From Clostridia bacterium (GTDB taxonomy: Bacteria > Bacillota > Clostridia > UBA1381): DNA of 61,962 bases. Where the stretch lies: the NCBI GenBank assembly GCA_017404065.1, contig JAFRDB010000144.1:1-61962 (forward strand), written 5' to 3'. Both the position numbers and the translations under genes were made by a program. Positions within the stretch are counted from its first letter, which is position 1. The number at the start of each line of letters is the position of its first letter. Positions 1-8,360 of the stretch are shown piece after piece. The notes under the pieces were generated by a model that was not told the origin of the DNA, made no database searches, and saw only the letters and a list, made by a program, of their open reading frames with translations.

Positions 1-120
1 GCACCCAGGCTGCCAGCACGAGCAGGCGGCAAAGCCGCCGACCAGTGTCCCTCAAAGAGGGAGGCAAGCTTGTCCCCCTCTTTGAGGGGGAATGCCGCGA
101 AGCGGCAAGGGGGAGTTATT
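1..120. repeat. Modular palindromic repeat, copy at left edge
   Basis: A non-coding block of nested inverted repeats. It contains GGCGGC/GCCGCC and GCCGC/GCGGC stems and a CCCTCAAAGAGGGAGGC motif followed by its mirror CCCCCTCTTTGAGGGGG. The ending GGGGGAGTTA resembles the GAGGGAGTTAAAC terminus of the element at 46707-46912. The layout (terminal short repeat, central CCTC/GAGG stem joined by a spacer with 'GGCAAG') matches the other copies at 52460, 54856 and 61823, although the side modules differ. It is probably a degenerate member of the same dispersed family. No coding capacity is supported. Confidence 0.55.
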
Positions 121-275
121 TGCTAACTTAATGACATTGGGCTGTAGCCTGTAATAACCACTTTCAGTTTATTTTCTTTCAAAAACTCATGCTTCTTTAA
201 AAAATCACCCTCAATTGCACCCTGTATTTTGCTGTTTAAAAACAGGCACAAGAGGGAGCCAAGAATTGTGGTGAG

Positions 276-313
276 GCTCTGCTGTCCTTGCCCTGTGGCA
301 AGGACAGCAGAGC
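276..313. repeat. Perfect 17-bp hairpin
   Basis: GCTCTGCTGTCCTTGCC, a 4-nt CTGT loop, then the exact reverse complement. No T-tract follows on either strand, so it is not a standard intrinsic terminator. It sits in non-coding sequence next to a REP-like block (1-120). The rest of 121-411 shows nothing I can support as a gene. A 68-codon open frame here lacks a ribosome binding site and is crossed by the hairpin. Confidence 0.7.
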
Positions 314-411
314 TACACCGCAAACACATCTATAAACTGAAATTTATCTTACAATTCCGGCAGCGCTCATCAAGCTTCCGTCCCTAACCCCACTAAACGA
401 GCAATTTCTTA

Positions 412-445
412 TAAAGTAATAAAAGCACCTACCGAAGTAAGTGCT
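412..445 (-). terminator. Terminator of the toxin-antitoxin operon
   Basis: Read on the minus strand this is AGCACTTAC, a UUCG tetraloop and GTAGGTGCT (one G-U pair), followed by TTTATTACTTT. It lies about 20 bases after the toxin stop codon, the expected position for the intrinsic terminator of the two-gene operon. Confidence 0.75.
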
Positions 446-465
446 GAAAAATATGCGGTGTTTCG

Positions 466-756
466 CTATTTCATATATCTCTTTAATTGATCATAAAAGT
501 TTTCCCGTGTTCCTGCCATGATTACGACAATTATTTTATCGTTTTCATATTCAACTGTATATGCAAGCTCATAGTTTGTTTTGTTGTAATAAATGTCGTA
601 CCCAAAAATGCCACTTAAATCTCCTGTTTTTGCTTCGCCTACAGTATAATCTTCACGGATTTTATCAATCGCATCCTGAAAAAGACCTTTTAACTTTTTA
701 TCCTTTATCTTTTTTAGATATTTTGCCGCAGGAGGCATAAACCGTACTTCAGTCAT
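466..756 (-). CDS. RelE/ParE-family toxin
   Basis: 96 codons. The protein has the small, basic, single-domain RelE/ParE fold pattern: an N-terminal helix pair (KYLKKIKDKKLKGLF), a central beta region with 'GDLSGIFGYDIYYNKTNYEL', and a C-terminal strand and helix 'IVVIMAGTRENFYDQLKRYMK'. RelE toxins cleave mRNA at the ribosome; ParE relatives poison gyrase, and I cannot tell which applies. The gene starts 5 bases after the antitoxin stop, so the two form an operon in antitoxin-then-toxin order, with a terminator just downstream. Confidence 0.8.
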   Translation of the reverse strand: MTEVRFMPPAAKYLKKIKDKKLKGLFQDAIDKIREDYTVGEAKTGDLSGIFGYDIYYNKTNYELAYTVEYENDKIIVVIMAGTRENFYDQLKRYMK

Positions 757-761
757 TTTGC

Positions 762-1136
762 TTATTCCTCTGTACCGAAAATATCATCATAAGTTTTATA
801 CTTGATTTTCCCCGCTGCAATATCATCAGCTTCAGCTATCATAGCTTCAACAGCAGGTCTGATTTTCTTCTGCTCCTCTTTGAATTTTTTGAGTAGTTCC
901 TTTCCGCCATATCCTTGGTTAATTAAATCAGCTAAGATTTGCTCTGCAAACTCGCCCCCTGCATTTGTTCTTACAGGACGAAGTACAAGCTCATTACCGC
1001 GAATTGCACATTCCGCCTCATTTTCAAAACCAAGTAGTGCAAAAAATTTCTGTGGTATTGTTATCTGCCTTTTTGCAGAAATACTCACCTTTTTTGAAGT
1101 CATAGCCACTCCGCCTTTCAACGCTAAATTGCTCAT
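762..1136 (-). CDS. AbrB/MazE-type antitoxin
   Basis: 124 codons. Residues about 13-50 carry the swapped-hairpin DNA-binding pattern 'VSISAKRQITIPQKFFALLG' typical of SpoVT-AbrB domains. The C-terminal half is a charged helical tail (KELLKKFKEEQKK) likely to wrap the toxin. I use the start at 1136 because AGGAGG lies 7 bases upstream. An internal ATG at 1103 with GGCGGAG in front could give a shorter form of 113 residues. It lies directly before the toxin gene and probably represses the operon from the promoter at 1210-1238. Confidence 0.8.
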   Translation of the reverse strand: MSNLALKGGVAMTSKKVSISAKRQITIPQKFFALLGFENEAECAIRGNELVLRPVRTNAGGEFAEQILADLINQGYGGKELLKKFKEEQKKIRPAVEAMIAEADDIAAGKIKYKTYDDIFGTEE

Positions 1137-1209
1137 TTATAGCCCTCCTATATTATATGCAAAGAACAATGAACTATTCTGATTTCTTTGTTTCTTGGTT
1201 TCTGTGATT

Positions 1210-1238
1210 ATTTTACACCATATCACAAGAAAAGTCAA
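1210..1238 (-). promoter_or_regulatory. Promoter of the toxin-antitoxin operon
   Basis: Minus strand: TTGACT (1233-1238), a 17-bp spacer, and TAAAAT (1210-1215). It lies about 75 bases upstream of the antitoxin start. This matches a housekeeping sigma-A promoter in 10 of 12 hexamer positions. Confidence 0.7.
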
Positions 1239-1277
1239 TAATAAATATATAATATTTCCTTAAAGAATTAAATAATT

Positions 1278-1470
1278 CAGACGTGGGGACGGTTCTCCAG
1301 ACAGACGCAGGTCAGACTCAGACGCGGGTCATCAGACGCGGGGCAGACGCGGGGACGGTTCTCTTGTCCGGCATACAGACGCGGGGACGGTTCTCTTGTC
1401 CGGCATATACAGAACATTTTCTACATGAAATATCATCGTCGACACACGGGGTCCCCGTATGTCTGCTCCT
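1278..1470. repeat. GGGGACGGTTCT repeat cluster
   Basis: A run of near-identical units beginning CAGACGYGGGGACGGTTCT: two adjacent degenerate copies, then two copies each ending 'CTTGTCCGGCATA'. The same motif recurs at 52748-52852 and 54787-54856, where it is paired with its inverse AGAACCGTCCCC. It is non-coding. Such guanine-rich imperfect palindromes resemble REP-like elements; no transposase is present in the window. Confidence 0.7.
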
Positions 1471-3166
1471 ATTTCTCTATTTCAAAGCTGTCTAATTCCG
1501 TTCCGTCGATCAGCTTAGCCGTATATGAGATCTTATCATCATCAAATGAGATCACAACGTAATTCGGCAGCTCCTTCGGAAGCGGCTTTACGACCTCTAC
1601 CCATTCATGCACATCGGTTGCGTCATAGCGTTTTAATGCCGCGGAGCCGATCAGAGCATATATCGTTCCTTCCTCCGACACCTTATCGCCCTTCATTTTA
1701 TGCGTTCGCATATATGTATGGTCATGCCCTTCAAGGACCAGATCAACGCCGCACTCGTCAACGATATCCAAAAAAGCTTCCTTCGGTGTCTGATTTCTTG
1801 GTTTTTCGGCATATATCCCTCGATGCGTTGCAAGAATCTTCCACTTCTTATCTGTGTTTTGCAGATCATTTTTCAGCCATTCCTTTTGCAGGCTCAAAAG
1901 CTCGATCGCGTTTCCGTGGTCGCTTCCCGTATTGACAACAGCAAAATGAGCATTACCGTAATCAAAGGAATAAACGGTATTATCAAGATACTTTATGCAA
2001 GCTGCTATGGTTATGGTCGTACCTTTGCTCGGCACAAAGCCTTCGGAAAGCCCTTTTGCATTCTGCGGATTATTAAAGTGGTAGTTATAGAATCTGACGC
2101 TGTCTCCGCGCACATCATGGTTGCCTACCGCTGTCATGAGCGGTATCCCCTCGCAAGTGCCTTTTGAGCTTTCAAAGAAGTATCTCCACCAGTCATCATA
2201 GTACGCGTTATCGGTAAAATCGCCGCAGTTCAGTATAAATGCAGGATCGTTGCATTCCTCAAGCGCTGTATTTAATGTTTTGGCATAATAAGCATATTCC
2301 TCTATCGTTCTTCCCTGCGGGTCGGTCACACCGATCATGGAAAATGCATTTTCATCTTCCGCCTCTGTCTTAAATGTATAAAACTCACTAAAATCATCTT
2401 TTGATTTACTGCCTATCCTGTAAACATACTCTGTTCCCGCTTCAAGGTCTTTTAATTCCGCTTTATAAAAAAGTCTATGATCAAACATCGATGCATAAGA
2501 ATAAGAATAGTCACCCAAATCATAGACCGATACGGGCACTTCTTCGTATGTCTTGTTATTTGCCCATGCAACAGCTGCCTTTTCACAGCTTGGCACAACC
2601 TCCGAAAGCTTATCATCAGCCTCGCCGGATTTTTTATATTGCAAGATCATATCGTCATAGTCAAGCTCTGCTTCCCAGCTGAACCCTCTTTGGGTTTTAG
2701 CATCACCTGTAAATGTTGTTACCAGGTCATAAAATCCCGCATCGTTAAACTTAAAGTTCTGGTGAAGCCCTATTTCCCCCTCTTTTTGATCAAGGTCATC
2801 GTAGAGCTTAAAAACATTCTTTGCATCGGCTTTTGAAATAAGCATCCTGTCATTTAGAATATACGTCTTTTCCGAAAGCTTTTCTTCTGCGCCGTTTTTG
2901 TATGCAATATCGGAATTTGCCGCGATCCTGTATTCGTCATCCTCCCCTGAGATCACGGCAAAACCGTCTTTCCAGTCAATCTCAAAATGGCACAGCTCAC
3001 CGATTTTTCTGAGCGGGATATAAAGCTCGCCTTCGATTTCTTCTGCAGCCTGATCTTCACCGAAATCAATAACATAGTTGTTTAGCCTGATCTGCGGTGC
3101 TGCGCTTACAGCACTCGCGCTTGTCATAATTACAAGCAATAAAATCGGAAAAATTCTCTTTTTCAT
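1469..3166 (-). CDS. Exported metallophosphoesterase (purple acid phosphatase-like)
   Basis: 565 residues from ATG 3166. An upstream in-frame region has no signal peptide, whereas this start gives a clean one (KKR, hydrophobic run, AVSA|A). Residues about 24-85 look like a copper-amine-oxidase-type stalk domain ('YIPLRKIGELCHFEIDWKDG'). A fibronectin-like domain follows, and then the metal site: D..GR, GDFTDN, GNHD, ATHR, GHDHTY. These are the five blocks of calcineurin-like phosphoesterases. It probably hydrolyses phosphate esters outside the membrane. The gene stands alone; the 24-bp palindrome at 3386-3409 is upstream and may be its operator. The substrate is unknown. Confidence 0.8.
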   Translation of the reverse strand: MKKRIFPILLLVIMTSASAVSAAPQIRLNNYVIDFGEDQAAEEIEGELYIPLRKIGELCHFEIDWKDGFAVISGEDDEYRIAANSDIAYKNGAEEKLSEKTYILNDRMLISKADAKNVFKLYDDLDQKEGEIGLHQNFKFNDAGFYDLVTTFTGDAKTQRGFSWEAELDYDDMILQYKKSGEADDKLSEVVPSCEKAAVAWANNKTYEEVPVSVYDLGDYSYSYASMFDHRLFYKAELKDLEAGTEYVYRIGSKSKDDFSEFYTFKTEAEDENAFSMIGVTDPQGRTIEEYAYYAKTLNTALEECNDPAFILNCGDFTDNAYYDDWWRYFFESSKGTCEGIPLMTAVGNHDVRGDSVRFYNYHFNNPQNAKGLSEGFVPSKGTTITIAACIKYLDNTVYSFDYGNAHFAVVNTGSDHGNAIELLSLQKEWLKNDLQNTDKKWKILATHRGIYAEKPRNQTPKEAFLDIVDECGVDLVLEGHDHTYMRTHKMKGDKVSEEGTIYALIGSAALKRYDATDVHEWVEVVKPLPKELPNYVVISFDDDKISYTAKLIDGTELDSFEIEK

Positions 3167-3385
3167 TTTTATATCCTGAAATCCTTTCATTAAATTCGTT
3201 TGAGAGAAATGCTCTGAGCAGGTCGTATTTTTCGTGCTTCGGATCTGTTTGACTTCTGATGCGCCCATGGGCAAGCCTTAAATATGACCTCTTTTTCTTA
3301 AACCGCCGCATAAGGTAATAACCCTGATGATATCAGAGTTTTAACAGTCTTTAATACCATGCTTTCCGGCATTCCTGCCACTTTG

Positions 3386-3409
3386 CAAAGCATTGGTACC
3401 AATGCTTTG
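3386..3409. promoter_or_regulatory. Perfect 24-bp palindrome, probable operator
   Basis: CAAAGCATTGGT followed by its exact reverse complement ACCAATGCTTTG, with no spacer. The core TTGGTACCAA has the look of an operator for a dimeric LacI- or GntR-type regulator. It lies 220 bases upstream of the metallophosphoesterase start, just downstream of a weak promoter-like pair on the minus strand. No second full copy is visible in the window, and the regulator is not encoded here. Confidence 0.6.
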
Positions 3410-3475
3410 TTTAAAAATAGTTTACCATAGTTTTTCTGAAAATGCAACCGCAAATTTGGATTTGGCCGGGGATGT

Positions 3476-3522
3476 AAAAAAAACCCCTAAAAGCGAAGAG
3501 GATCTCAGGGAATGAGATCCTC
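3476..3522 (-). terminator. Intrinsic terminator
   Basis: Minus strand: GAGGATCTCA, TTCCC loop, TGAGATCCTC, then TTCGCTTTTAGGGG and an 8-T run. It ends a short leftward transcript that would carry the 20-codon frame at 3578-3640, and it may also end pectate lyase read-through. It separates those from the metallophosphoesterase. Confidence 0.75.
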
Positions 3523-3577
3523 CCAGACTGTCGACAAATTGGCCGGACCGCGCACATAATCATTCAATGAGCGTGAT

Positions 3578-3640
3578 TCAAAAGGATAGTTTCATGGAAA
3601 GAGCAACGGTGATTACATCAATAGTGCAGGTAAACATCAT
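3578..3640 (-). CDS. Putative 20-residue hydrophobic peptide
   Basis: ATG-ATG start with a strong GGAGG 9 bases upstream. The frame encodes a 20-residue peptide with a hydrophobic middle (IDVITVALS) and a basic tail ending MKLSF. It is followed about 55 bases later by a strong terminator at 3476-3522, so it could be a self-contained small gene downstream of the pectate lyase. It is far too short to assign by homology. Possible roles include a small membrane peptide or a type I toxin-like peptide; it could also be chance. Confidence 0.4.
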   Translation of the reverse strand: MMFTCTIDVITVALSMKLSF

Positions 3641-3734
3641 AGTCCGCAGCCTCCTTTTTTCAATATAAGTATTCATTAAGCTGCATAAAATTATATTTGT
3701 TATGTCATTTCCTTTTTCACAAACAGTAAAGAAT

Positions 3735-6700
3735 TTACTTTCCTACGACTGACCTTGCCATATCAACTACAGGTGAGTATTTGTCCTGATGCCAGAGCAT
3801 ACACTTTACCTCATAGCCGTTATATGCCATCATTCCTTCAAGTGTAATACTCCCCTCCTGATTCGGTATCGGAGTTATGTGTTCTATTTTGACAGCTTTT
3901 AAAGCATCCTTATCATATACTGCAAGAATCGCCATAAGCTTATCATCCGTTTCGGTAATATAATTGATCACAGCACTTATCTCATAACCGTCTTCGGTCG
4001 GGATACTGATGATACTGATATTATCTGTTTCAGTATCATACGGTTTTTCGCTCGGCTTTTCGGTTGGCGTAGCTGTCGGTGTTGGTGTAGACGTTGGTGT
4101 TGGTGTCGGCGTTGGTGTCGGTGTCGGCGTCGGTGTTGGTGTAGACGTCGGTGTCGGCGTCGGTGTTGGTGTAGACGTCGGTGTCGGCGTCGGTGTTGGT
4201 GTCGGCGTAGCTGTCGGCGTCGGTGTTGGTGTCGGCGTTGGTGTTGGTGTCGGCGTAGCTGTCGGCATTGGCGTATCAGCATTACCGATACGAACTATAT
4301 CCATACCGCTGATGTAACCTCCGTATGATTTTTCACCCTTTGATATAGTCAGATCAAGAGCGCCATCTGTTACGTTTACCTCTGTGGTATATGTTGCGGC
4401 ACTTTCTGAATACAGATTCCCTGAGGATATACCTTCTATGGTATATTTTGTGCCAAAGCCCGTGTTCCAAGTGCCGTAATGTATGGTTACATTATATTTC
4501 CCGCTTGGCAAATCAGTCCTGAAATTCGTTTCGCCTAAAATCTGGTCTCTATACAAATTTTCTGAGCCTGACGGGATTTCATAGGGTGCGCGGTTCATTC
4601 CATCCTGAGATGAACCGGCAACAAACCCATAACCATTCATTACTGAATAATCCATTGATGATGTTACCGCGTCATAACCGGTTTGGACCATGTCATCGCC
4701 AAAATCCAAATGATACTCAGTCTTAGGCACAACGATCTCAATTCCGCTTATGTATCCGCCGTATTTCTTTCCGCCCTTGGCGATAATTACATCGAGTACG
4801 CCGTCGGAGATCTCAACCTCGGTAACATACTGCGCCGCTGTTGTGGAATATAGGTTCCCTGATGGAACTCCTTCAACTGTGAAGCTTGTGCCAAAGCCAT
4901 CGTTCCAGGAACCGTAATGTATAATGGCCGTATATTTTCCGTTTGGCACTTCAGCTTTAAAAGTCGATTCGCAAAGCACCTGATCTGCATATAAGCTATC
5001 ATATCCTGTGGGAATATCTCCCGGAGCGCGTGCCATATCCTCATGCGAGCCGCCGTCAAAACCGTAGCTGCTGCTTTCCGAATAGACTGTTGCGGCTGTT
5101 ACTGAGGTATATCCTTCCTGCACCGCGCCGCTGCCAAAATCAAATCTTGTCGGCATACCGGGAACAGTTACGGTAAACGTGCGTTTCAATGTAAAATCGC
5201 CGTTTGTCACCGCGGCGGTAAGCGTAACCGTTTCACTGACCGAAGAGGAACGGTTTACCGCGGTGATCTTGTTGTTCTTTATAACTACCGCCTTTGAGCC
5301 GCTGCTCCACGATATAGATGAGCCCTTTGCTCCCGTTGTGGGCAGTGTCAGGTCATTTGCTGTTTTGAGCACGGTTTTTGGTAATTTGATTGCGTTTGCA
5401 TCTTCAGATGCATTCTGATAATCCTCGCCAAAATCAACAAGTGTCGGCGAAGGGGTCACAACTCCCTCAGGAAACGCTTCCACCGTAAGATCGTTTATGT
5501 AATACTCAATATTGTTATATCCCAACCCTTGATAATCGGCTTTTGCGTCTTTTGCATTATTCGGGTCAAGTCCGCGTGCCAACTCCCATTCATCGCTCAT
5601 TCCGTCATTATCGGAATCGGTGATATCCTTCTTCGTGATCGGTGCCGGATAATACTCGTCATAGTTCATCTGCTTTATCTTATAATTCTCAATAGCTTCG
5701 TTAAGCGCAGTATCGCTTGATGTGAGTGTGGAAAAGTCGCGCCCTCCTGTGAGATAGCCTGTGCCTGTGCGAGCTTCCTCCATTACCTCTCTGTCGATCC
5801 TCGGACGCTTATCAGCGCTGATCCCCGCGCCCGCATACGCAATAACGGTATCAAACGCGTCATCTGCCGGCTGCACATTCTTTGTAACAGACGCGTCTTT
5901 GCCGTATACATCGGCTACAGCCACCGGCGAATTTATCCGGAAGGTGTTCTCTGTAAGTCCGCTTGAGCCATAATTCAAACCATTCCAGTTGTTCGTATTC
6001 ATTTCCGTATTATAATCGGTCCCGTCTGAATTTACCATCTTGTTGCCCGTCAGATAAAACCTGTACTTTTCGGGACTGGTGCCGCTGTTTATGCTGATGT
6101 AGTTATTTCCGCCCTTCGTGGACTGACCGCGTTTGAAGTAATTCCCGACATAATTTACCTGTCCGAAGGTTCCGTATGCCGTCTGATAACCCCAGTCGTA
6201 TATGACATTATTTACATAGTCAAGAGCGCCGGTTGTTTTGCCGCGGTAGTTACGGGAAATATTATGCGCTATCATATTATGATGCCAAGAATTATTCTTT
6301 GCCCCCATCATGATGCCAAAGCCGTGCGCGCCCTTTGCGTGATATGAAATACAGTTTGACGGGCCGATGATCGAATACTGCACTGTCTGATGCTCGCTTG
6401 CATATAGACCGAACTGCTCATCGTTTGCCCAGCCGATAGAGCAATGATCTATCATGGAGTTCGAGCCCTTGCTCCCTCCCCACGCGTCACATTCGCTTGA
6501 ACCGTTCTCACCGGGACGCGAGCTTACGAAACGGATTATAACATTATCACCGCCCATGCCTATTTTGCCGCCTTTAAGCGTTATACCGCCTCCGCCCGGA
6601 GCGGTCTGTCCTGCGATCGTGATATCTCCCATGCAGGAAACATCCGATTTCAGATTTATGGTTCCGCCAACATCAAAAACGACTATTCTCTTTGTATGCG

Positions 6701-6908
6701 CGACCGCGTCGCGGAACGAGCCCTCACCGCTATCATTGAGGTTCGTTACATGAACAACAGTGCCGCCTCTTCCGCCTGTTGCATATTTACCCGCGCCTTC
6801 CGCACCGGGGAAAGCGATAAGCGCATCCGCGGCATTCGCCGCCGGGAGCTGCGGCGCGTAAGCGCACAGCATGGATATCGTCAACAAAGCAATTAATTTC
6901 TTTTTCAT
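3735..6908 (-). CDS. Secreted modular pectate lyase (PL1-like)
   Basis: 1057 residues from ATG 6908, which has AGGAGG 9 bases upstream and gives a signal peptide (MKKKLIALL...ANA|A). Residues about 30-490 form a right-handed beta-helix pectate lyase: '[18 protein letters not shown]', '[13 protein letters not shown]', '[12 protein letters not shown]'. A calcium-binding '[12 protein letters not shown]' stretch follows. Two homologous jelly-roll carbohydrate-binding modules come next; both contain 'HYG.W..GFGT' and end 'YGGYISG'. After them are a Thr-Pro linker of about 75 residues and a C-terminal domain of about 95 residues that I do not recognise. It should cleave polygalacturonate by beta-elimination outside the cell. 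Confidence 0.88.
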   Translation of the reverse strand: MKKKLIALLTISMLCAYAPQLPAANAADALIAFPGAEGAGKYATGGRGGTVVHVTNLNDSGEGSFRDAVAHTKRIVVFDVGGTINLKSDVSCMGDITIAGQTAPGGGGITLKGGKIGMGGDNVIIRFVSSRPGENGSSECDAWGGSKGSNSMIDHCSIGWANDEQFGLYASEHQTVQYSIIGPSNCISYHAKGAHGFGIMMGAKNNSWHHNMIAHNISRNYRGKTTGALDYVNNVIYDWGYQTAYGTFGQVNYVGNYFKRGQSTKGGNNYISINSGTSPEKYRFYLTGNKMVNSDGTDYNTEMNTNNWNGLNYGSSGLTENTFRINSPVAVADVYGKDASVTKNVQPADDAFDTVIAYAGAGISADKRPRIDREVMEEARTGTGYLTGGRDFSTLTSSDTALNEAIENYKIKQMNYDEYYPAPITKKDITDSDNDGMSDEWELARGLDPNNAKDAKADYQGLGYNNIEYYINDLTVEAFPEGVVTPSPTLVDFGEDYQNASEDANAIKLPKTVLKTANDLTLPTTGAKGSSISWSSGSKAVVIKNNKITAVNRSSSVSETVTLTAAVTNGDFTLKRTFTVTVPGMPTRFDFGSGAVQEGYTSVTAATVYSESSSYGFDGGSHEDMARAPGDIPTGYDSLYADQVLCESTFKAEVPNGKYTAIIHYGSWNDGFGTSFTVEGVPSGNLYSTTAAQYVTEVEISDGVLDVIIAKGGKKYGGYISGIEIVVPKTEYHLDFGDDMVQTGYDAVTSSMDYSVMNGYGFVAGSSQDGMNRAPYEIPSGSENLYRDQILGETNFRTDLPSGKYNVTIHYGTWNTGFGTKYTIEGISSGNLYSESAATYTTEVNVTDGALDLTISKGEKSYGGYISGMDIVRIGNADTPMPTATPTPTPTPTPTPTPTATPTPTPTPTPTSTPTPTPTPTSTPTPTPTPTPTPTPTPTSTPTPTATPTEKPSEKPYDTETDNISIISIPTEDGYEISAVINYITETDDKLMAILAVYDKDALKAVKIEHITPIPNQEGSITLEGMMAYNGYEVKCMLWHQDKYSPVVDMARSVVGK

Positions 6909-7179
6909 TCCATTTTTCCTCCTATGAACCCTTATTACCAATACAGCTTCCAATCTTTTTTTATTCCGGTAAGAGCCTCTGTGTAAAGATAGCTTAATAC
7001 AGATCCATAGCTCCACCAGGTCTGACCTCTTGCCCGGTTCGAACAATATGAAAAGTCCTGAGCTGTTTTTCACATTATTGGTTTACCTGCTTTAATGTCC
7101 ATATAAAATGTGTGGAATACCGATTCATCTTCTCGTACATAATTATCCAAAAACAACAATAAGAGTTGGCAGACAAAAT

Positions 7180-7222
7180 GCATAAAAAATGACCTAAAAC
7201 ACAAGGTTTTAAGCCATTTTCC
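7180..7222 (-). terminator. Terminator after the tRNA-Leu repeat array
   Basis: Minus strand: AAATGGCTTAAAAC, TTGTG loop, GTTTTAGGTCATTT (two G-U pairs), then TTTTATG. It lies immediately after the last tRNA-3'-end copy and is the strongest terminator downstream of tRNA-Leu. Bases 6909-7180 between it and the pectate lyase hold nothing I can support. Confidence 0.7.
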
Positions 7223-7228
7223 AAATGC

Positions 7229-7616
7229 TGGTGCACCGGAAAGGACTTGAACCTGTTATTCGTCTCGGTTGGTCTGCCACAATATAAAACACAATTCGGC
7301 ACTAAGAAAGTGCCGAGTTCTGCTATGGTGCACCGGAAAGGACTTGAACCTGTCATTCGTCTCGGTTGGTTTGCCTCAGTATAAAACACAACTCGGCATA
7401 TTTTCTGTGCCGAGTTCTGCTATGGTGCACCGGAAAGGACTTGAACCTGTTATTCGTCCCGGTTGGTCTGACACAATATAAAACACAATTCGGCACTAAG
7501 AAAGTGCCGAGTTCTGCTATGGTGCACCGGAAAGGACTTGAACCTGTCATTCGTCTCGGTTGGTTTGCCACAATATAAAACACAACTCGGTACATTTTCT
7601 GTGCCGAGTTCTGCTA
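7229..7616 (-). repeat. Four 97-bp tandem repeats of the tRNA-Leu 3' end
   Basis: Exact 97-base period: copies start at 7229, 7326, 7423 and 7520, and the fifth is the real tRNA end at 7617. Read on the minus strand, each unit holds about 47 bases of spacer with a CTCGGCAC...GTGCCGAG hairpin and a GTGTTTTATA stretch, then 25 bases identical to the T-arm and acceptor 3' strand of tRNA-Leu including CCA. Units alternate in sequence: the first and third share loop AGAAAAT and 'AATGACAGG', while the second and fourth share loop TTTCTTA and 'AATAACAGG'. This indicates duplication of a dimer. Open frames here are artefacts of the repeat. Confidence 0.9.
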
Positions 7617-7700
7617 TGGTGCACCGGAAAGGACTTGAACCTTCACGTCGGGGACACCAGATCCTAAGTCTGGCGCGTCTGCCAATTCCGCCACCGGTGC
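7617..7700 (-). tRNA. tRNA-Leu (anticodon UAG)
   Basis: 84 bases including the encoded CCA. The acceptor GCACCGG pairs with CCGGTGC. The anticodon arm is CCAGA-CTTAGGA-TCTGG, so the anticodon is UAG (reads CUA and probably all CUN). A long variable arm (GTGTCCCCGAC) and the GGTTCAAGTCC T-arm are present, as expected for a class II leucine tRNA. A consensus promoter lies at 7714-7742. Confidence 0.95.
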
Positions 7701-7713
7701 ATCAACGAAATAT

Positions 7714-7742
7714 ATTATAGCAGATTATCCGTCATTTGTCAA
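7714..7742 (-). promoter_or_regulatory. Promoter of tRNA-Leu
   Basis: Minus strand: TTGACA (7737-7742), exactly 17 bases, TATAAT (7714-7719). Both hexamers match the sigma-A consensus perfectly, 13 bases before the tRNA 5' end. Confidence 0.9.
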
Positions 7743-7841
7743 GAAAAATTTCCGCTGCCGGTATGGTTTTGGGATGAGGGAACTTCTGTGAATATAACAG
7801 TAATTTTCAGTTTATTTGAAAATGCAATATTCATCCCGCGC

Positions 7842-8115
7842 TTATGCGCGAGATAGCTCCCCAATATATACCTTTGTCTCCTGCGGTTTGAGGTAAAACA
7901 GCCTTCCGTCCGAGATAACTCCTGCATCCTCGCGCGTTACGGCATCGGTTATCTTCAGCGCCATGCCCGATCCCGAATGTATGCCAAGGTCATCGAGCGA
8001 AACAACGAACGTGTGTCCGTCGCCCTCGGTGTTTGTATTAAACATTCCTATAGCGATCCTTCCGCCGCTCAAAAGCCGCGCAAGCGTGAAACAGTTTTCG
8101 TTAAATACGCATTTT
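7842..8115 (-). pseudogene. C-terminal relic of a glycoside hydrolase
   Basis: An open frame encodes 'ARLLSGGRIAIGMFNTN...LDDLGI...YLKPQETKVYIGEL', which resembles the C-terminal beta-sandwich of GH27/GH36-type alpha-galactosidases ('.. LSDGR.AV.LFN'). Upstream in the same frame it is cut by a stop at about 8116, directly at a GTGTCCCC sequence. There is no catalytic domain and no start site with a ribosome binding site. I read it as the leftover end of a deleted gene; assignment to a family is tentative. Confidence 0.5.
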
Positions 8116-8151
8116 TAGTGTCCCCACTGTTAAGAAAATTGCAGTAGTCAT

Positions 8152-8350
8152 AAATCTCGATTTTGAGGAAAAATTGTCCGTGTTGTGCTTTCGGCTAAGC
8201 GAATATTACGAAAAAATTTAATGGTCATATATATATGCAAATTTTTAACCAAAATCTCGATTTTGAGGAAAAATTGTTCGTGTTGTGCTTTCAGCTAAGC
8301 GAATAATATGTGTATATATGAGCTTAGCCGAAGGTGCAAAACGGACGATT
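8152..8350. repeat. Direct plus inverted repeat element
   Basis: About 52 bases (AATCTCGATTTTGAGGAAAA... GGCTAAGCGAATA) occur at 8152-8205 and again at 8253-8306 with few changes. A third, inverted copy of part of it follows at 8318-8350 (GCTTAGCCGAAGGTGC...). The second copy and the inverted copy can fold into one long stem. It resembles a small non-autonomous palindromic element. Bases 8116-8360 hold nothing else. Confidence 0.65.
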
Positions 8351-8360
8351 TTAACCAAAA

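Noticed and set aside
123..329. 68-codon frame on the minus strand
   Set aside because: No ribosome binding site, composition unlike neighbours, and contains half of the 276-313 hairpin.
3166..3274. Longer start for the metallophosphoesterase
   Set aside because: The extension has no signal peptide character or conserved sequence, while the start at 3166 gives a proper export signal.
4009..4317. 102-codon frame of repeated Gly-Val dipeptides on the plus strand
   Set aside because: It is the antisense reading of the Thr-Pro linker of the pectate lyase; no ribosome binding site.
7229..7616. Possible CRISPR array
   Set aside because: The whole 97-base unit repeats, including the 'spacers', the repeats are tRNA sequence, and no cas genes are nearby.
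7075..7720. Several overlapping 60-104-codon frames on both strands, including repeated 'MVHRKGLEP'
   Set aside because: They are artefacts of the 97-bp tRNA-end repeats and of tRNA-Leu itself.
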